Positions 53,603 to 62,534 are shown, numbered from the stretch's first letter. The stretch: DNA of 64,000 bases from Rhodospirillales bacterium (GCA_947473305.1 CANJCB010000011.1:60453-124452), one strand, 5' to 3'. Numbers and translations are program-made. The notes: generated by a model not told the origin, from the sequence alone.

Positions 53603-54795
53603 ATATCCCTGTAGAGCCGGCCGGGGTTTAGGATTCCCTGCGGATCGAACCCCGCCTTGACCCGTGCCGTGAGCGCCGCGAGCCCCGGAGCCAGCGGCTC
53701 GAAAACCGGCACTTCACGCCGGAAGTCCTCCGGCCCTCTGATCAGCGTCGCATGACCGCCGCCCGCCTTGATGGCCTCGCGGATCGCCCCTGCCCCGCCA
53801 TCCTCGGCACCCGCGACGGCCAGCCAGAGAAGCCCGCCGCCCCAGTCGTAGAAATGCCGGATATCCAGCCGCCGCCCCAGATCCCCGGCCAGCGCCGCCC
53901 CGGTCGAGGGCGCCACCGACACCCGCCAGACCACGTGGTCGGGGAGGCCGGCGAAGGGCTTCGCATCCCCGATGTCCTGCCAGAGCTGTCCCCTCGGGAG
54001 ATCGGCGATCTCCCCATGCGTTCCCAGAAGCTCCCGCAAAACTCCCAGCCGCGCCACCACCGAAGGCTTCGGTCCCTCGATCCGGAGCGCCGTCACCGAT
54101 CCTGCGACGCCCGGAACGAGCCCCCCGCAAGCCGCTGGAAGATGGGCCGCCGCCGAGATCTCATGCGGAGAGTTGAGCGCCTCGGTCATGGCCGCAATGG
54201 CCGCCTGATCGTTGAGCCCCAGGATCAGGAGGGTCGCCTCCTCCTCCGGCCTCGGCAGCACCTTGACGGTCACTTCGGCCAGGGCTGCCAAAGTGCCATA
54301 GGATCCGCAGAGCAGCTTGCAGAGGTCGTAGCCGGTCACGTTCTTGACGACCCGGCCCCCCGCCTTAAAGGCTTCCCCCCGCCCGTTGACGCCAGAGAAG
54401 CCGAGGAGATGGTCCCGCGCCGCGCCCATCTTGAGCCGCCGGGGACCGCCGAAATTGCAGGACAGGATGCCGCCGAGGCTCTGGCCTCCCGCCTCGCCGC
54501 CGAGGAGTTCGCCCCAATCCGGCGGCTCGAAAGCCAGCATCTGGTCCGCATCCCGAAGCACCGCCTCGATCTCGGCGAGCGGCGTCGCGGCGCCCACGGT
54601 CAGCACCAGTTCCGCTGGCTCGTAAAGCCGGATGCCCGAAAGCTGGGACAAATCGAGGCGATGGGCGGCCTCGACAGGGCGGCCCAGACCTCGCTTGGTG
54701 CCGCGCCCCAGAACCTCAACCGGCTCCTTCTCGGCCGCGGCCCAGGCGAGGATGCTCACCAGATCGCTGGCGTCGGTCGGCCGGAAATCCGCCAT
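53599..54795 (-). CDS. glcE: Glycolate oxidase FAD-binding subunit
   Basis: About 398 residues. The PCMH FAD domain has EPVEVLGRGTKRGLGRPV, LTVGAATPLAEIEAVLRDADQMLAFEPPDWG and GGQSLGGILSCNFGGPRRLKMGAARDHLLGF, with VVKNVTGYDLCKLLCGSYGTLAAL. It is the non-catalytic FAD partner of GlcD. The ATG at 54795 overlaps the glcD stop (TGATG), and its own stop overlaps the glcF start, so glcD-glcE-glcF are translationally coupled. Confidence 0.94.
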   Translation of the reverse strand: MADFRPTDASDLVSILAWAAAEKEPVEVLGRGTKRGLGRPVEAAHRLDLSQLSGIRLYEPAELVLTVGAATPLAEIEAVLRDADQMLAFEPPDWGELLGGEAGGQSLGGILSCNFGGPRRLKMGAARDHLLGFSGVNGRGEAFKAGGRVVKNVTGYDLCKLLCGSYGTLAALAEVTVKVLPRPEEEATLLILGLNDQAAIAAMTEALNSPHEISAAAHLPAACGGLVPGVAGSVTALRIEGPKPSVVARLGVLRELLGTHGEIADLPRGQLWQDIGDAKPFAGLPDHVVWRVSVAPSTGAALAGDLGRRLDIRHFYDWGGGLLWLAVAGAEDGGAGAIREAIKAGGGHATLIRGPEDFRREVPVFEPLAPGLAALTARVKAGFDPQGILNPGRLYRDM

Positions 54796-56282
54796 CAGAA
54801 GCGGGGAATGTCGGGAAAGGCGAGTTCGCCCCGGTGGACATGCATCTTCCCCAGTTCGGCGCAGCGGCGCAGTTCCGGGAAGACCTTGCCGGGGTTCAGC
54901 AATCCCTCGGGATCGAAGGCGCATTTAAGGCGCATCTGCTGGTCGAGGTCCATCTGGTTGAACATGGTCCCCATGAGGTCGCGCTTTTCGACGCCCACCC
55001 CATGCTCGCCGGTCAGCACACCGCCGACCTCGACGCAGAGCCGCAGGATGTCGGAGCCCATGGCCTCCGCCCGGTCCAGCTCGCCCGGCTGGTTCGCATC
55101 GTAGAGGATCAGGGGATGGAGGTTCCCGTCCCCTGCATGGAAGACGTTCGCGACCCGAAGCCCATGGATCTCCGACAAAGCCGCCATCCGGGTCAAAACC
55201 TCGGTCAGCCGTCCGCGCGGGATCGTGCCATCCATGCAGTAATAGTCCGGGGAAATGCGGCCCACGGCGGGAAAGGCCGCCTTGCGCCCGGCCCAGAAGA
55301 CGAGCCGTTCCTCCTCGTTCTGGCTGATGCGGCAGGAAACCGCGCCATGGCGGTTGGCGATGGTCTCCACCCGTTCGACCAAGTGATCGACCTCGGCCTC
55401 CGGCCCGTCCAATTCGACGATCAGCAGGGCTTCCACATCGAGCGGGTAGCCCGCATGGACGAAATCCTCGGCCGCATGGATCGCCGGGCGGTCCATCATC
55501 TCCATGCCGCCGGGGATGATGCCCGAGCCGATGATATCGGCCACGGTATCGCCGGCCGTTTCGCTGCTGGGGAAGCCGATGAGGAGCGCACGGGCCGTCG
55601 AGGGCCGGGGCAGGATGCGGACCGTGACCTCGGTGACGATGCCCAGAAGTCCTTCGGAGCCGGTCATGACGCCCATGAGGTCCAGGGTCCCGGCGTCGAG
55701 ATGCTTGCCGCCCAGCCGCACCACCTCGCCGTCCATCAGGACGACCTCCAACCCCAGGAGATTGTTGGTGGTGACACCGTATTTCAGGCAATGCACCCCG
55801 CCCGAATTCTCCGCCACATTGCCGCCGATGGTGCAGGCGATCTGGCTCGAGGGATCGGGGGCATAAAAGAAGCCCGCGTGCTGCACCGCCAGCGTGATCC
55901 CGAGATTGGTCACCCCCGGCTGCGCCACCACGCAGCGGTTGGCGAAATCGATCTCCAGGATCCGGTTGAATTTTCCCAGACCCAGGATGATCCCATCCGC
56001 CAGCGGCAGCGCCCCGCCGGACAGCGAGGTTCCCGCCCCGCGCGGCACCACCTTGACCCCCTGCGCCCGGCAATAGCGCAGCACCCGGGAGACTTCCTCG
56101 ACGGTGCTCGGCAGGACCACAGCGAGCGGCGGCTGGCGATAGGCGGTGAGCCCGTCGCTCTCATAGGCCCGCCGCTCGGCCTCGGTGGAGATGACCCCCT
56201 CGCCCGGCACGATGGCGCGGAGCCCCGCGACGATCTCGTCGCGGCGCGCGATCAGGGCTTCATCGGGCGGAGGCATATGCAT
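54795..56282 (-). CDS. glcD: Glycolate oxidase catalytic FAD subunit
   Basis: 495 residues. VKVVPRGAGTSLSGGALPLADGIILGLGKFNRI is the FAD phosphate-binding region, followed by IACTIGGNVAENSGGVHCLKYGVTTNNLLGLEVVL. The C-terminal FAD-oxidase domain has FHAGDGNLHPLILYD and LTGEHGVGVEKRDLM, ending CAFDPEGLLNPGKVFP. It oxidises glycolate (and D-lactate) to the 2-oxoacid. First gene of glcDEF. The three-gene set, with the glycerate kinase at 42.3 kb, suggests use of C2 acids; the ligation and reduction steps between them are not encoded here. Confidence 0.96.
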   Translation of the reverse strand: MHMPPPDEALIARRDEIVAGLRAIVPGEGVISTEAERRAYESDGLTAYRQPPLAVVLPSTVEEVSRVLRYCRAQGVKVVPRGAGTSLSGGALPLADGIILGLGKFNRILEIDFANRCVVAQPGVTNLGITLAVQHAGFFYAPDPSSQIACTIGGNVAENSGGVHCLKYGVTTNNLLGLEVVLMDGEVVRLGGKHLDAGTLDLMGVMTGSEGLLGIVTEVTVRILPRPSTARALLIGFPSSETAGDTVADIIGSGIIPGGMEMMDRPAIHAAEDFVHAGYPLDVEALLIVELDGPEAEVDHLVERVETIANRHGAVSCRISQNEEERLVFWAGRKAAFPAVGRISPDYYCMDGTIPRGRLTEVLTRMAALSEIHGLRVANVFHAGDGNLHPLILYDANQPGELDRAEAMGSDILRLCVEVGGVLTGEHGVGVEKRDLMGTMFNQMDLDQQMRLKCAFDPEGLLNPGKVFPELRRCAELGKMHVHRGELAFPDIPRF

Positions 56283-56345
56283 GGGACGTTTCCTGCCCGG
56301 TAAATCCGGGCGGGACTATTTAGGAACGCATAGATGCTGGAGCCA

Positions 56346-56374
56346 ATAAAAAACCGCGCCGAAGCGCGGTTTCT
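56346..56374 (-). terminator. Rho-independent terminator of rpmJ
   Basis: On the minus strand AACCGCGC, TTCG and GCGCGGTT form a tight stem, directly followed by TTTTTTATT. It lies just after the bL36 stop and before the glcD start. Confidence 0.92.
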
Positions 56375-56394
56375 AACGGGATTGGCCGAGGGCC

Positions 56395-56520
56395 TTAGCC
56401 CTGGCGCGCCTTGAAGCGCGGATTGGACTTGTTAATCACGTAGACGCGACCCTTGCGGCGCACGACCCGGCAATTCTTGTCGCGCTTCTTCAGCGACTTG
56501 AGCGAATTGGCGATCTTCAT
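56395..56520 (-). CDS. rpmJ: 50S ribosomal protein bL36
   Basis: 41 residues: [19 protein letters not shown], then [22 protein letters not shown]. This is the single-gene, one-cysteine (C-minus) type of bL36 common in alphaproteobacteria, without the zinc-binding cysteine set of the other form. It is a stand-alone transcript with a strong terminator. Confidence 0.95.
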   Translation of the reverse strand: MKIANSLKSLKKRDKNCRVVRRKGRVYVINKSNPRFKARQG

Positions 56521-56610
56521 GACGAGGTCCTCAACAACAGGGGTCTGCGAAAGAGACGCGGAACATAGGGAGGCGGGATGCGGCTGTCAACCGGGAAAGG
56601 CACGACGCTC

Positions 56611-56847
56611 TTATCGTTCGTCACGGCCTTCGCGAAGCAAAACCTCGGATGGCGTGTGAGGTCTATGAGCCGTTAGCGCGCGTAGCTGGCTCGCTATATT
56701 TTCGAAACTCAATTCGTCGCGCTCACCCAAGGCGAGCCGCAGGATATCCAGAACCTCCGCTTCAACCGATCGCCCATGTTGAACCGCGCGTCGCTTGAGA
56801 CGGCTTATCAAGTCGGCATCGAGATCGTGGATCTGGAGGCTAACCAT
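56611..56847 (-). CDS. FitA/VapB-like ribbon-helix-helix antitoxin, no toxin gene visible
   Basis: 78 residues. VSLQIHDLDADLISRLKRRAVQHGRSVEAEVLDILRLALG matches FitA-like antitoxins of VapBC-type systems, with the RHH DNA-binding strand first and a C-terminal segment that normally fills the toxin active site. Downstream on the same strand there are only 90 bp before bL36, so no PIN-domain toxin is present. The start overlaps the 3' end of the UbiD gene by 8 bp. Confidence 0.82.
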   Translation of the reverse strand: MVSLQIHDLDADLISRLKRRAVQHGRSVEAEVLDILRLALGERDELSFENIASQLRALTAHRPHTPSEVLLREGRDER

Positions 56848-58219
56848 AAGTCTTCGCGATCAACGCCCGCGCCCTGGCCACCGCCTCTTCCGGCAGGGTA
56901 TGCCGCTTCGGAAAACCGCCGGCCGGTTGGGTGGCGTCGATGATCATCTTGGTGGTGAGACCGGCATTGTTCGAGGGGTCGAGGATCGCCCCCATGGCGT
57001 TGCGGATGAGGTCGATGTCGGAATGGGCCTGCATCCGGGTCGCCATGGCCCAGAAGACTTCGCGGTCGTCGAAGATGTTCACGTCCTCGTCCACCACCAC
57101 CACGAGTTTCAGGCTCAGATCGTCGCCGAAGGCCACGGCGGCGGCGTTGCGGGCCTGGCCGGCGGCGGGCTTCCTAAGCGCGATATAGGCGTGAAGCCGG
57201 CAGGTCCCGGACTTCGGATAGGAAACCGCGACCGTATTGGGAAAATGCTGGCGCAGCGTGCGGAGGAGTCGCGCCTCGGAGGGGACGGCCAAGAGGCTCG
57301 TATGCTCGTCGGAGATGCCGGGCACGATATCCTGATAGATCGCGTCCCGGCGATGGGTGATCGCCGAAATCTCGATCACATGCTGGGTCGAGCGTTCCGA
57401 GGCATAGCCGGTGAATTCAGCGAAGGGTCCTTCGGGCTCGCGGGTCTTGCCGAGGATGCGGCCCTCGATGACGATCTCCGCTTCGGCCGGCACCTCCACA
57501 GGGACGGTCTTGCCCCGGACGATATCGAGGGGCTGGCCCATCAACCCGCCGATCACCGAATATTCGTCGCTGGAGATGGGACCCTTCCAGAGCCCGCCGA
57601 AGGTCACGAGAGGATGGGCGCCGATGATGATGGCGACGGGGACGTCCTCCCCCTTCTCCTCGGCGCGCTCCACATAGCTCCAGAGATGGCGGCGGCTGTG
57701 GAGGCTGGTGCCGAGCCTGGTCGGCCCCTTCACCTGCATGCGGTGGAAGCTCGCGTTGCGGATGCCCGTATCGGGGTCCTTGGCGATGACGATGGCGTTG
57801 GTGATATAGGGGCCGGCATCCTCGTTGAAATGCCGCATGATCGGCAGGTAGCCGAGATCGGCCTTGTCGCCGGTCAGGACGATATCCTGGACGGGCCCCG
57901 TGTCGCGCAACACGGGCTCGATGAGGCGGTCGTTGCGCGAGGCCCATTCCTCGATCAGCCGGTCCTCGGTGACGCCCAGCGTCAAGGCATAGCGCCGCCG
58001 GGAGCCGAAAAGGTTGGTGACCACCGGGAAGGGCGAATTGCCGACCTTGTCGAACCAGACCAGAGGCGAGCGACCGGCCTTCTCCAGTTCCATGACGAGG
58101 GCGCTCGGGTCGTAGTCCCCGCTCACCGGCTCCCGGACCCGCATTATGCCCTGGGGGTCGTCAGCCTCGACGGCGGCGAGGAAGCCGCGCAGGGTATGGG
58201 GGTTTGTGGTGTCGGGCAT
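56840..58219 (-). CDS. UbiD-family prenylated-FMN-dependent decarboxylase
   Basis: 459 residues. RNASFHRMQVKGPTRLGTSLHSRRHLW binds prenyl-FMN and metal, and the catalytic glutamate is in REPEGPFAEFTGYASER. DEDVNIFDDREVFWAMATRMQ is typical too. UbiD enzymes reversibly decarboxylate aromatic or unsaturated acids and need the cofactor made by UbiX, which is not in this window. The C-terminus and the following antitoxin-like gene overlap by 8 bp. A methyltransferase gene ends 3 bp before its start codon. Confidence 0.93.
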   Translation of the reverse strand: MPDTTNPHTLRGFLAAVEADDPQGIMRVREPVSGDYDPSALVMELEKAGRSPLVWFDKVGNSPFPVVTNLFGSRRRYALTLGVTEDRLIEEWASRNDRLIEPVLRDTGPVQDIVLTGDKADLGYLPIMRHFNEDAGPYITNAIVIAKDPDTGIRNASFHRMQVKGPTRLGTSLHSRRHLWSYVERAEEKGEDVPVAIIIGAHPLVTFGGLWKGPISSDEYSVIGGLMGQPLDIVRGKTVPVEVPAEAEIVIEGRILGKTREPEGPFAEFTGYASERSTQHVIEISAITHRRDAIYQDIVPGISDEHTSLLAVPSEARLLRTLRQHFPNTVAVSYPKSGTCRLHAYIALRKPAAGQARNAAAVAFGDDLSLKLVVVVDEDVNIFDDREVFWAMATRMQAHSDIDLIRNAMGAILDPSNNAGLTTKMIIDATQPAGGFPKRHTLPEEAVARARALIAKTYG

Positions 58220-58222
58220 GGC

Positions 58223-59125
58223 TCATCCCTTCTCTTTGTCGGCAATCGCCAGGAAGCGGTGGAAGCGCAGCGCGCCGCTGTCCAAGGCCGCGACCAGGCG
58301 AAGCCCGCGCTCGGCCTCCTCGGCCACGGTCTCCCGATGATGAGCGGAGAGCCGCTTCAGGTCCACCGCGTCGAGCAGCCGCTCCCAGGCGGAGACGACA
58401 AGGCGGCGATAGCTTTCGGTCATGTCCTCGGCGGCCTGCACGGGACAGGCGAGAGCGGCAAGGCAGTCCGCATATTGGGCCAGGCTCCAGAGCGAGGGGC
58501 GTGGATCGTTTCCCTCGATCCAGGCCTCGACCTCCAATGTCGCGTCGGTGGAAGCGAGGGTGAATTCCGTCAGGACGAGTTGCGCCCTGGGCTTCAGGCC
58601 CTGGACGAGCCCGCGCAGGAAGCGTTCCTTCTCCTGCAGCGCATAGGTGGCTTCCCGCCCCAATACACAATCGAAGGAGGCCGGCTTCAGTTCGAATTCA
58701 TCGGGATCGAAACGGGCGATGGCAGCCCGCTTGGCCAAGCCCGCGGCTTCCGACGCGGCCATGCCGCGCCGTGCCGCCTCGTAATCGCGATCGAGGCCCG
58801 TGACATAGAGATCATAGGCCTGGGCAATCGCGCGCGGCCCTCCGCCAAGACCGGCGGAGATGTCGAGGATCGCGGAATGCGGCCCGAGCGCCGCGCTGGC
58901 CACCAGATCCGTGACATGGGCATCGCCGCCCGGCAGGAGGTGGCCTTCCCCCCACAGCCATCGGGCCAGGGTGAAGCGGTCGAAGGAGAGGTCGCCCTCG
59001 CCCGGCACCGCATCGGCAAGGTCGGCTTCCCACCAGCCCCTCACCCGGTCCCGGAGCGCGGCCGCGAAAGTCGAGGCCGGCGCCAGGATCGGAGCGAGCA
59101 GGGCCGAGGCGGTTTCTTTCTCCAC
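58223..59125 (-). CDS. Class I SAM-dependent methyltransferase
   Basis: 300 residues. ILDISAGLGGGPRAIAQAYDLYVTGLD is motif I with the acidic residue that binds the SAM ribose. FDCVLGREATYALQEKERFLRGLVQGLKPRAQLVLTEF covers motifs II and III. The substrate is unknown; the position directly upstream of the UbiD gene (3-bp gap) suggests a shared aromatic or quinone-like substrate. The catalytic domain sits in the middle, with helical regions at both ends. Confidence 0.85.
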   Translation of the reverse strand: MEKETASALLAPILAPASTFAAALRDRVRGWWEADLADAVPGEGDLSFDRFTLARWLWGEGHLLPGGDAHVTDLVASAALGPHSAILDISAGLGGGPRAIAQAYDLYVTGLDRDYEAARRGMAASEAAGLAKRAAIARFDPDEFELKPASFDCVLGREATYALQEKERFLRGLVQGLKPRAQLVLTEFTLASTDATLEVEAWIEGNDPRPSLWSLAQYADCLAALACPVQAAEDMTESYRRLVVSAWERLLDAVDLKRLSAHHRETVAEEAERGLRLVAALDSGALRFHRFLAIADKEKG

Positions 59126-59155
59126 ACCGCTACCGGCGAGACGCGCGGGGTCGGG

Positions 59156-60418
59156 TCAGTAGCTCGACTGGGTCGCGAGCGCCGGCTGCTGGACCTTATC
59201 CTCGGCGGCGTCGTAATTGCCCTTGCCGGAGAGGAAGGCCTTGATGTTCCGGGTCGCCTGCCGGAGCCGCTGGCGGTTTTCCACCAGCGCGATCCGCACG
59301 AAGCCATCGCCGTATTCGCCGAAGCCCATGCCCGGCGCCACGGCCACATTGGCCTCCTGCAGCAAGAGCTTGGAGAATTCCATGCTGCCGAGTTCCTTGT
59401 AGCGCGGCGGGATCGGCGCCCAGGCGAACATGCTGGCCGTCGGCGAGGGCACGTCCCAGCCCGCTTGCGTGAGGCCTTCGATCAGCACGTCGCGACGCGC
59501 CTTGTAGCGTTGCCGCATCTCCTCGATGCAGTCCTGGGGACCGTTGAGGGCGGCCGTGGCCGCAACCTGGATCGGCGTGAAGGCACCGTAGTCGAGATAG
59601 GATTTCACCCGGGTCAGCGCGCCGATCAGCTTGGCGTTGCCGACCGCGAAGCCGATCCGCCAGCCCGCCATCGAGTAGGTTTTGCTCAAGGACGAAAACT
59701 CGACCGCGATATCCTTGGCTCCCGGCACCTCCAGGATCGAAGGCGGCGGATTGCCATCGAAATAGACCTCGGCATAGGCGACGTCCGAGAGCACATAGAC
59801 CCCGTGATGCTTACAGAAATCGACGACCTCGGCATAGAAGTCCAGGCCAACGACCTGGGCCGTGGGATTGGCCGGGAAATTCAGCACCACCGCGACCGGG
59901 GCCGGTACGCTATAGGCCACCGCCTTCTTCAATTCGCGCATGAAGTCGGTCTGGAAGTCGGGGCCCGGAATCGCCGGCATCTGGCGCACCGAGGCGCCGG
60001 AGATGATGAAGCCGAAGGCGTGAATCGGATAGCAGGGGTTGGGCACCAGCACGACATCGCCCGGCGCGGTGATCGCCTGGGCGAGATTGGCCAGACCCTC
60101 CTTCGAGCCCAGGGTCACGATGATCTCGGTCTCGGGATCGAGGTCGACGTTGAAGCGCCGCTGGTAATAGCCCGCATAGGCGCGCCGCAGGCCGGGAATC
60201 CCCTTGGACGAGGAATAGCCGTGGCTGCGGGGATTCTTCACCGCCTCGATCAGCTTCTGGACGATATGATCGGGGGTCGCCGCATCCGGATTGCCCATGC
60301 CGAGGTCGATCACGTCACGGCCCGCCGCTCGCGCCTTCGCCTTCAGCGCGTTGACTTCCGCGAAGACGTAGGGGGGCAGCCGCTTAATGCGATAGAACTC
60401 TTCCTGCATGATAGCCAT
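59156..60418 (-). CDS. Class I/II aminotransferase, LL-diaminopimelate/alanine aminotransferase type
   Basis: 420 residues. EEFYRIKRLPPYVFAEVNALKAKARAAGRDVIDLGMGNPDAATPDHIVQKL is the typical N-terminus of proteobacterial AlaA/AlaC-like enzymes often labelled LL-DAP aminotransferase. The PLP lysine is in SSLSKTYSMAGWRIGFAVGNA, and NFPANPTAQV binds the cofactor. It probably makes alanine or acts as a broad 2-oxoglutarate transaminase. The start could be 60418 or 60409. It leads the run aminotransferase-methyltransferase-UbiD-antitoxin. Confidence 0.93.
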   Translation of the reverse strand: MAIMQEEFYRIKRLPPYVFAEVNALKAKARAAGRDVIDLGMGNPDAATPDHIVQKLIEAVKNPRSHGYSSSKGIPGLRRAYAGYYQRRFNVDLDPETEIIVTLGSKEGLANLAQAITAPGDVVLVPNPCYPIHAFGFIISGASVRQMPAIPGPDFQTDFMRELKKAVAYSVPAPVAVVLNFPANPTAQVVGLDFYAEVVDFCKHHGVYVLSDVAYAEVYFDGNPPPSILEVPGAKDIAVEFSSLSKTYSMAGWRIGFAVGNAKLIGALTRVKSYLDYGAFTPIQVAATAALNGPQDCIEEMRQRYKARRDVLIEGLTQAGWDVPSPTASMFAWAPIPPRYKELGSMEFSKLLLQEANVAVAPGMGFGEYGDGFVRIALVENRQRLRQATRNIKAFLSGKGNYDAAEDKVQQPALATQSSY

Positions 60419-60435
60419 CTGATGGGGTTGAAAAC

Positions 60436-60454
60436 GTCCTACTTATAGGCTCAA
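60436..60454 (-). promoter_or_regulatory. Candidate promoter -10 region for the aminotransferase gene
   Basis: The minus strand reads GAGCCTATAAGTAGGAC about 20 bases upstream of the start codon. The TATAAGTAGG core equals that in front of hflK. Confidence 0.35.
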
Positions 60455-60605
60455 GGCCGCCCGGATGCGAGGGGGAAGCTCAGCAGCCTTGCATAGGGCA
60501 AAACTCTGTCATGCGGAGAGGGCGGGGATACTGTCGGGTTTCTTGCCCTATATATCCGCGTAGGTCGCCCGCCGCGGGCAGGCCTCTCAAGTGGAGACGA
60601 GCTCC

Positions 60606-60866
60606 ATGCAAGGCAAGAAACTCAATATGGCGGTGAGCAGCGTGTTACTCGCTGGCTTGGCGCTTCCACTCATGCCGATTCCCGGCGACGGTCCCACCCG
60701 CATCAATGTGGTCTTCCACAACGAGGGCATGGACCGGCAGCAGAAATTCTCGACCCAGGTGTCGCGGAGCCTCTGCCACGTGGTCCAGGTGACCATGAGC
60801 TATGAAGATCCGGATACGGGCGATTACGCGCGGGTCGACTGCCAAGACGAATACGCGAATCCCTGA
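60606..60866 (+). CDS. Small exported or membrane-anchored protein of unknown function
   Basis: 86 residues starting at an ATG with GGAG 9 bases upstream. Residues 4-25 (KKLNMAVSSVLLAGLALPLMP) form a signal-like hydrophobic stretch. The rest (RINVVFHNEGMDRQQKFSTQVSRSLCHVV and DPDTGDYARVDCQDEY) has two cysteines that could form a disulfide in the periplasm. The family is not recognised. A TATATA element at 60549 may serve as -10. Confidence 0.6.
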   Translation: MQGKKLNMAVSSVLLAGLALPLMPIPGDGPTRINVVFHNEGMDRQQKFSTQVSRSLCHVVQVTMSYEDPDTGDYARVDCQDEYANP

Positions 60867-60950
60867 AGCATCAGTCGCTTAAGCGGATCGTTGACAGTCT
60901 TTGCCGGTTGATCCCAGACTTCCCCGAAGAATTGGGGAGGTAGCGCCAGC

Positions 60951-62534
60951 ATGATTTCAAGGACAAACCGGGCGGCTCGCCCCTGGATCATCGGGGCCGC
61001 GACGCTGCTGTCCGCCCTGGGCGCGGCACAGGCCGCCGACGAGACGCCGCGAAAGGGCGGCACGGTCATCATCACCCTGGGCACCGACCCGCCCACGGTG
61101 AACCCGATCACCACCAGCGGCGTGCCGGACCATATCATCGGCTGCATGACCAGCCAGGGGCTCACCAAGGAGACCTATACCGGCGACGTCATCCCGGAAC
61201 TGGCCAAATCCTGGACGGTCTCGCCGGACGGCCGGACCTATACCTTCGAACTGCGCGAGGCGAAGTGGCACGACGGCAAGCCCTTCGTGGCGGAAGACGT
61301 CAAGTTCACCATGGAGACGGCCGCCAAGTTCAGCCCGACCTTCGCCACTGTGGGCAAACTCCTGGACACGGTCGAGGCGCCCGAGCCTCATAAGGTCGTG
61401 ATCAAGCTGAAGGAGCCCTTCGGCCCTTTCCTGATCTCGCTCGCCTGCCCGCTCGGCAGCGCCATCATCCCCAAGCATATCTTCGAGGGGACCAATATCC
61501 TCCAGAACCCCTCGGCTATCGGCACGGGGCCTTACAAGCTCGTCGAATGGCAGCACGGCAGCCACCTGAAGCTGGTGCGCAATCCCGATTACTGGGAGCC
61601 GGGGAAACCCTATCTCGACGAGGTGATCGCCAAGATCATCCCCCAGGGACCCGCCCGGACCCAGGCGCTGATCGCGGGCGAGGTCGATTTCATCAGCTAC
61701 TATTATTTCCCCAACGCCGACTACAAGACGGTCAAGGACAACCCGAAGCTGAAGATCGTGCAGTCGGCGACGCCGCCGTCGAACGACTACATGTTCCTGA
61801 ACACCACCAGAAAGCCGCTCGACGACAAGCGGGTCCGGCAGGCGCTGATGATCGCCCTGGATCGCGACTTCCTGGTCCGCAACGCCTGGCAGGGCAACGG
61901 ACAGCCGGGGCAGATGCCCTTCACGAGCCAGATCCCCTGGGCCGCCAATCCGGATGTGGATTACCGGAAGATGTATCCCTACGATCCGGCCAAGGCGAAC
62001 GCGATGCTCGACGAAATCGGCCTGAAGCGCGGCGCGGACGGCACCCGCTTCAAGCTGACCATGGTGGTGGCCCCGGACGATGTGGAATACGGGCCGGTCA
62101 GCGCCGCCATCAAGGCCATGTGGGCGGGCGTCGGCGTCACCCTCAACATCGAATCCAACGAGCGGGCCACCGCCCTGAAGCGCGTCTATGTGGACAAGGA
62201 CTTCGACATCGCGATCAACGGCTACGGCACCTATAACGAGCCGGCCCTGGGGCTTTCCCGCGCCTTCACCACCAGCGGCATCGGAAGGCTCTACGGCAAC
62301 GGCTCGGCCTATTCCAACCTCAAGGTCGACGAGCTCTTCGAGAAGGGCGCAAGCGCCACCGACCGGGCGGAACGCGGCGGCTATTACAAGGAAGCCCAGG
62401 CGATCCTGGCCGACGAATTGCCGGTCATCACGCTCCGTGAGAAGGGCCTCCTGGACGTGGTGAACAAAAACGTGAACGACTATCTCGACGAAGCCCATGC
62501 CACGAGTTGGCGGAAGGCTTGGCTCAGTCAATAG
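60951..62534 (+). CDS. ABC transporter substrate-binding protein, peptide/nickel type (SBP_bac_5)
   Basis: 527 residues with a signal peptide (ending near GAAQAADE). KGGTVIITLGTDPPTVNPITTSG, LAKSWTVSPDGRTYTFELREAKWHDGKPFVAEDVKFT and GTGPYKLVEWQHGSHLKLVRNPDYW are family hallmarks, with RVRQALMIALDRDFLVRNAW in the C-terminal lobe. It is a periplasmic receptor for peptides or similar solutes. No permease or ATPase gene lies beside it in this window, so it may serve a transporter encoded elsewhere. It is a paralogue of the partial gene at 1-610. Confidence 0.94.
   Translation: MISRTNRAARPWIIGAATLLSALGAAQAADETPRKGGTVIITLGTDPPTVNPITTSGVPDHIIGCMTSQGLTKETYTGDVIPELAKSWTVSPDGRTYTFELREAKWHDGKPFVAEDVKFTMETAAKFSPTFATVGKLLDTVEAPEPHKVVIKLKEPFGPFLISLACPLGSAIIPKHIFEGTNILQNPSAIGTGPYKLVEWQHGSHLKLVRNPDYWEPGKPYLDEVIAKIIPQGPARTQALIAGEVDFISYYYFPNADYKTVKDNPKLKIVQSATPPSNDYMFLNTTRKPLDDKRVRQALMIALDRDFLVRNAWQGNGQPGQMPFTSQIPWAANPDVDYRKMYPYDPAKANAMLDEIGLKRGADGTRFKLTMVVAPDDVEYGPVSAAIKAMWAGVGVTLNIESNERATALKRVYVDKDFDIAINGYGTYNEPALGLSRAFTTSGIGRLYGNGSAYSNLKVDELFEKGASATDRAERGGYYKEAQAILADELPVITLREKGLLDVVNKNVNDYLDEAHATSWRKAWLSQ

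Noticed and set aside
56521..56610. A PIN-domain toxin partner for the antitoxin-like gene
   Set aside because: Only 90 bp separate the antitoxin stop from the bL36 start, which is too short for any PIN domain.
56795..60448. A 3.6-kb open plus-strand frame opposite the UbiD, methyltransferase and aminotransferase genes
   Set aside because: It spans three well-supported minus-strand genes and their gaps; the absence of stops follows from codon bias, and no protein family is visible.
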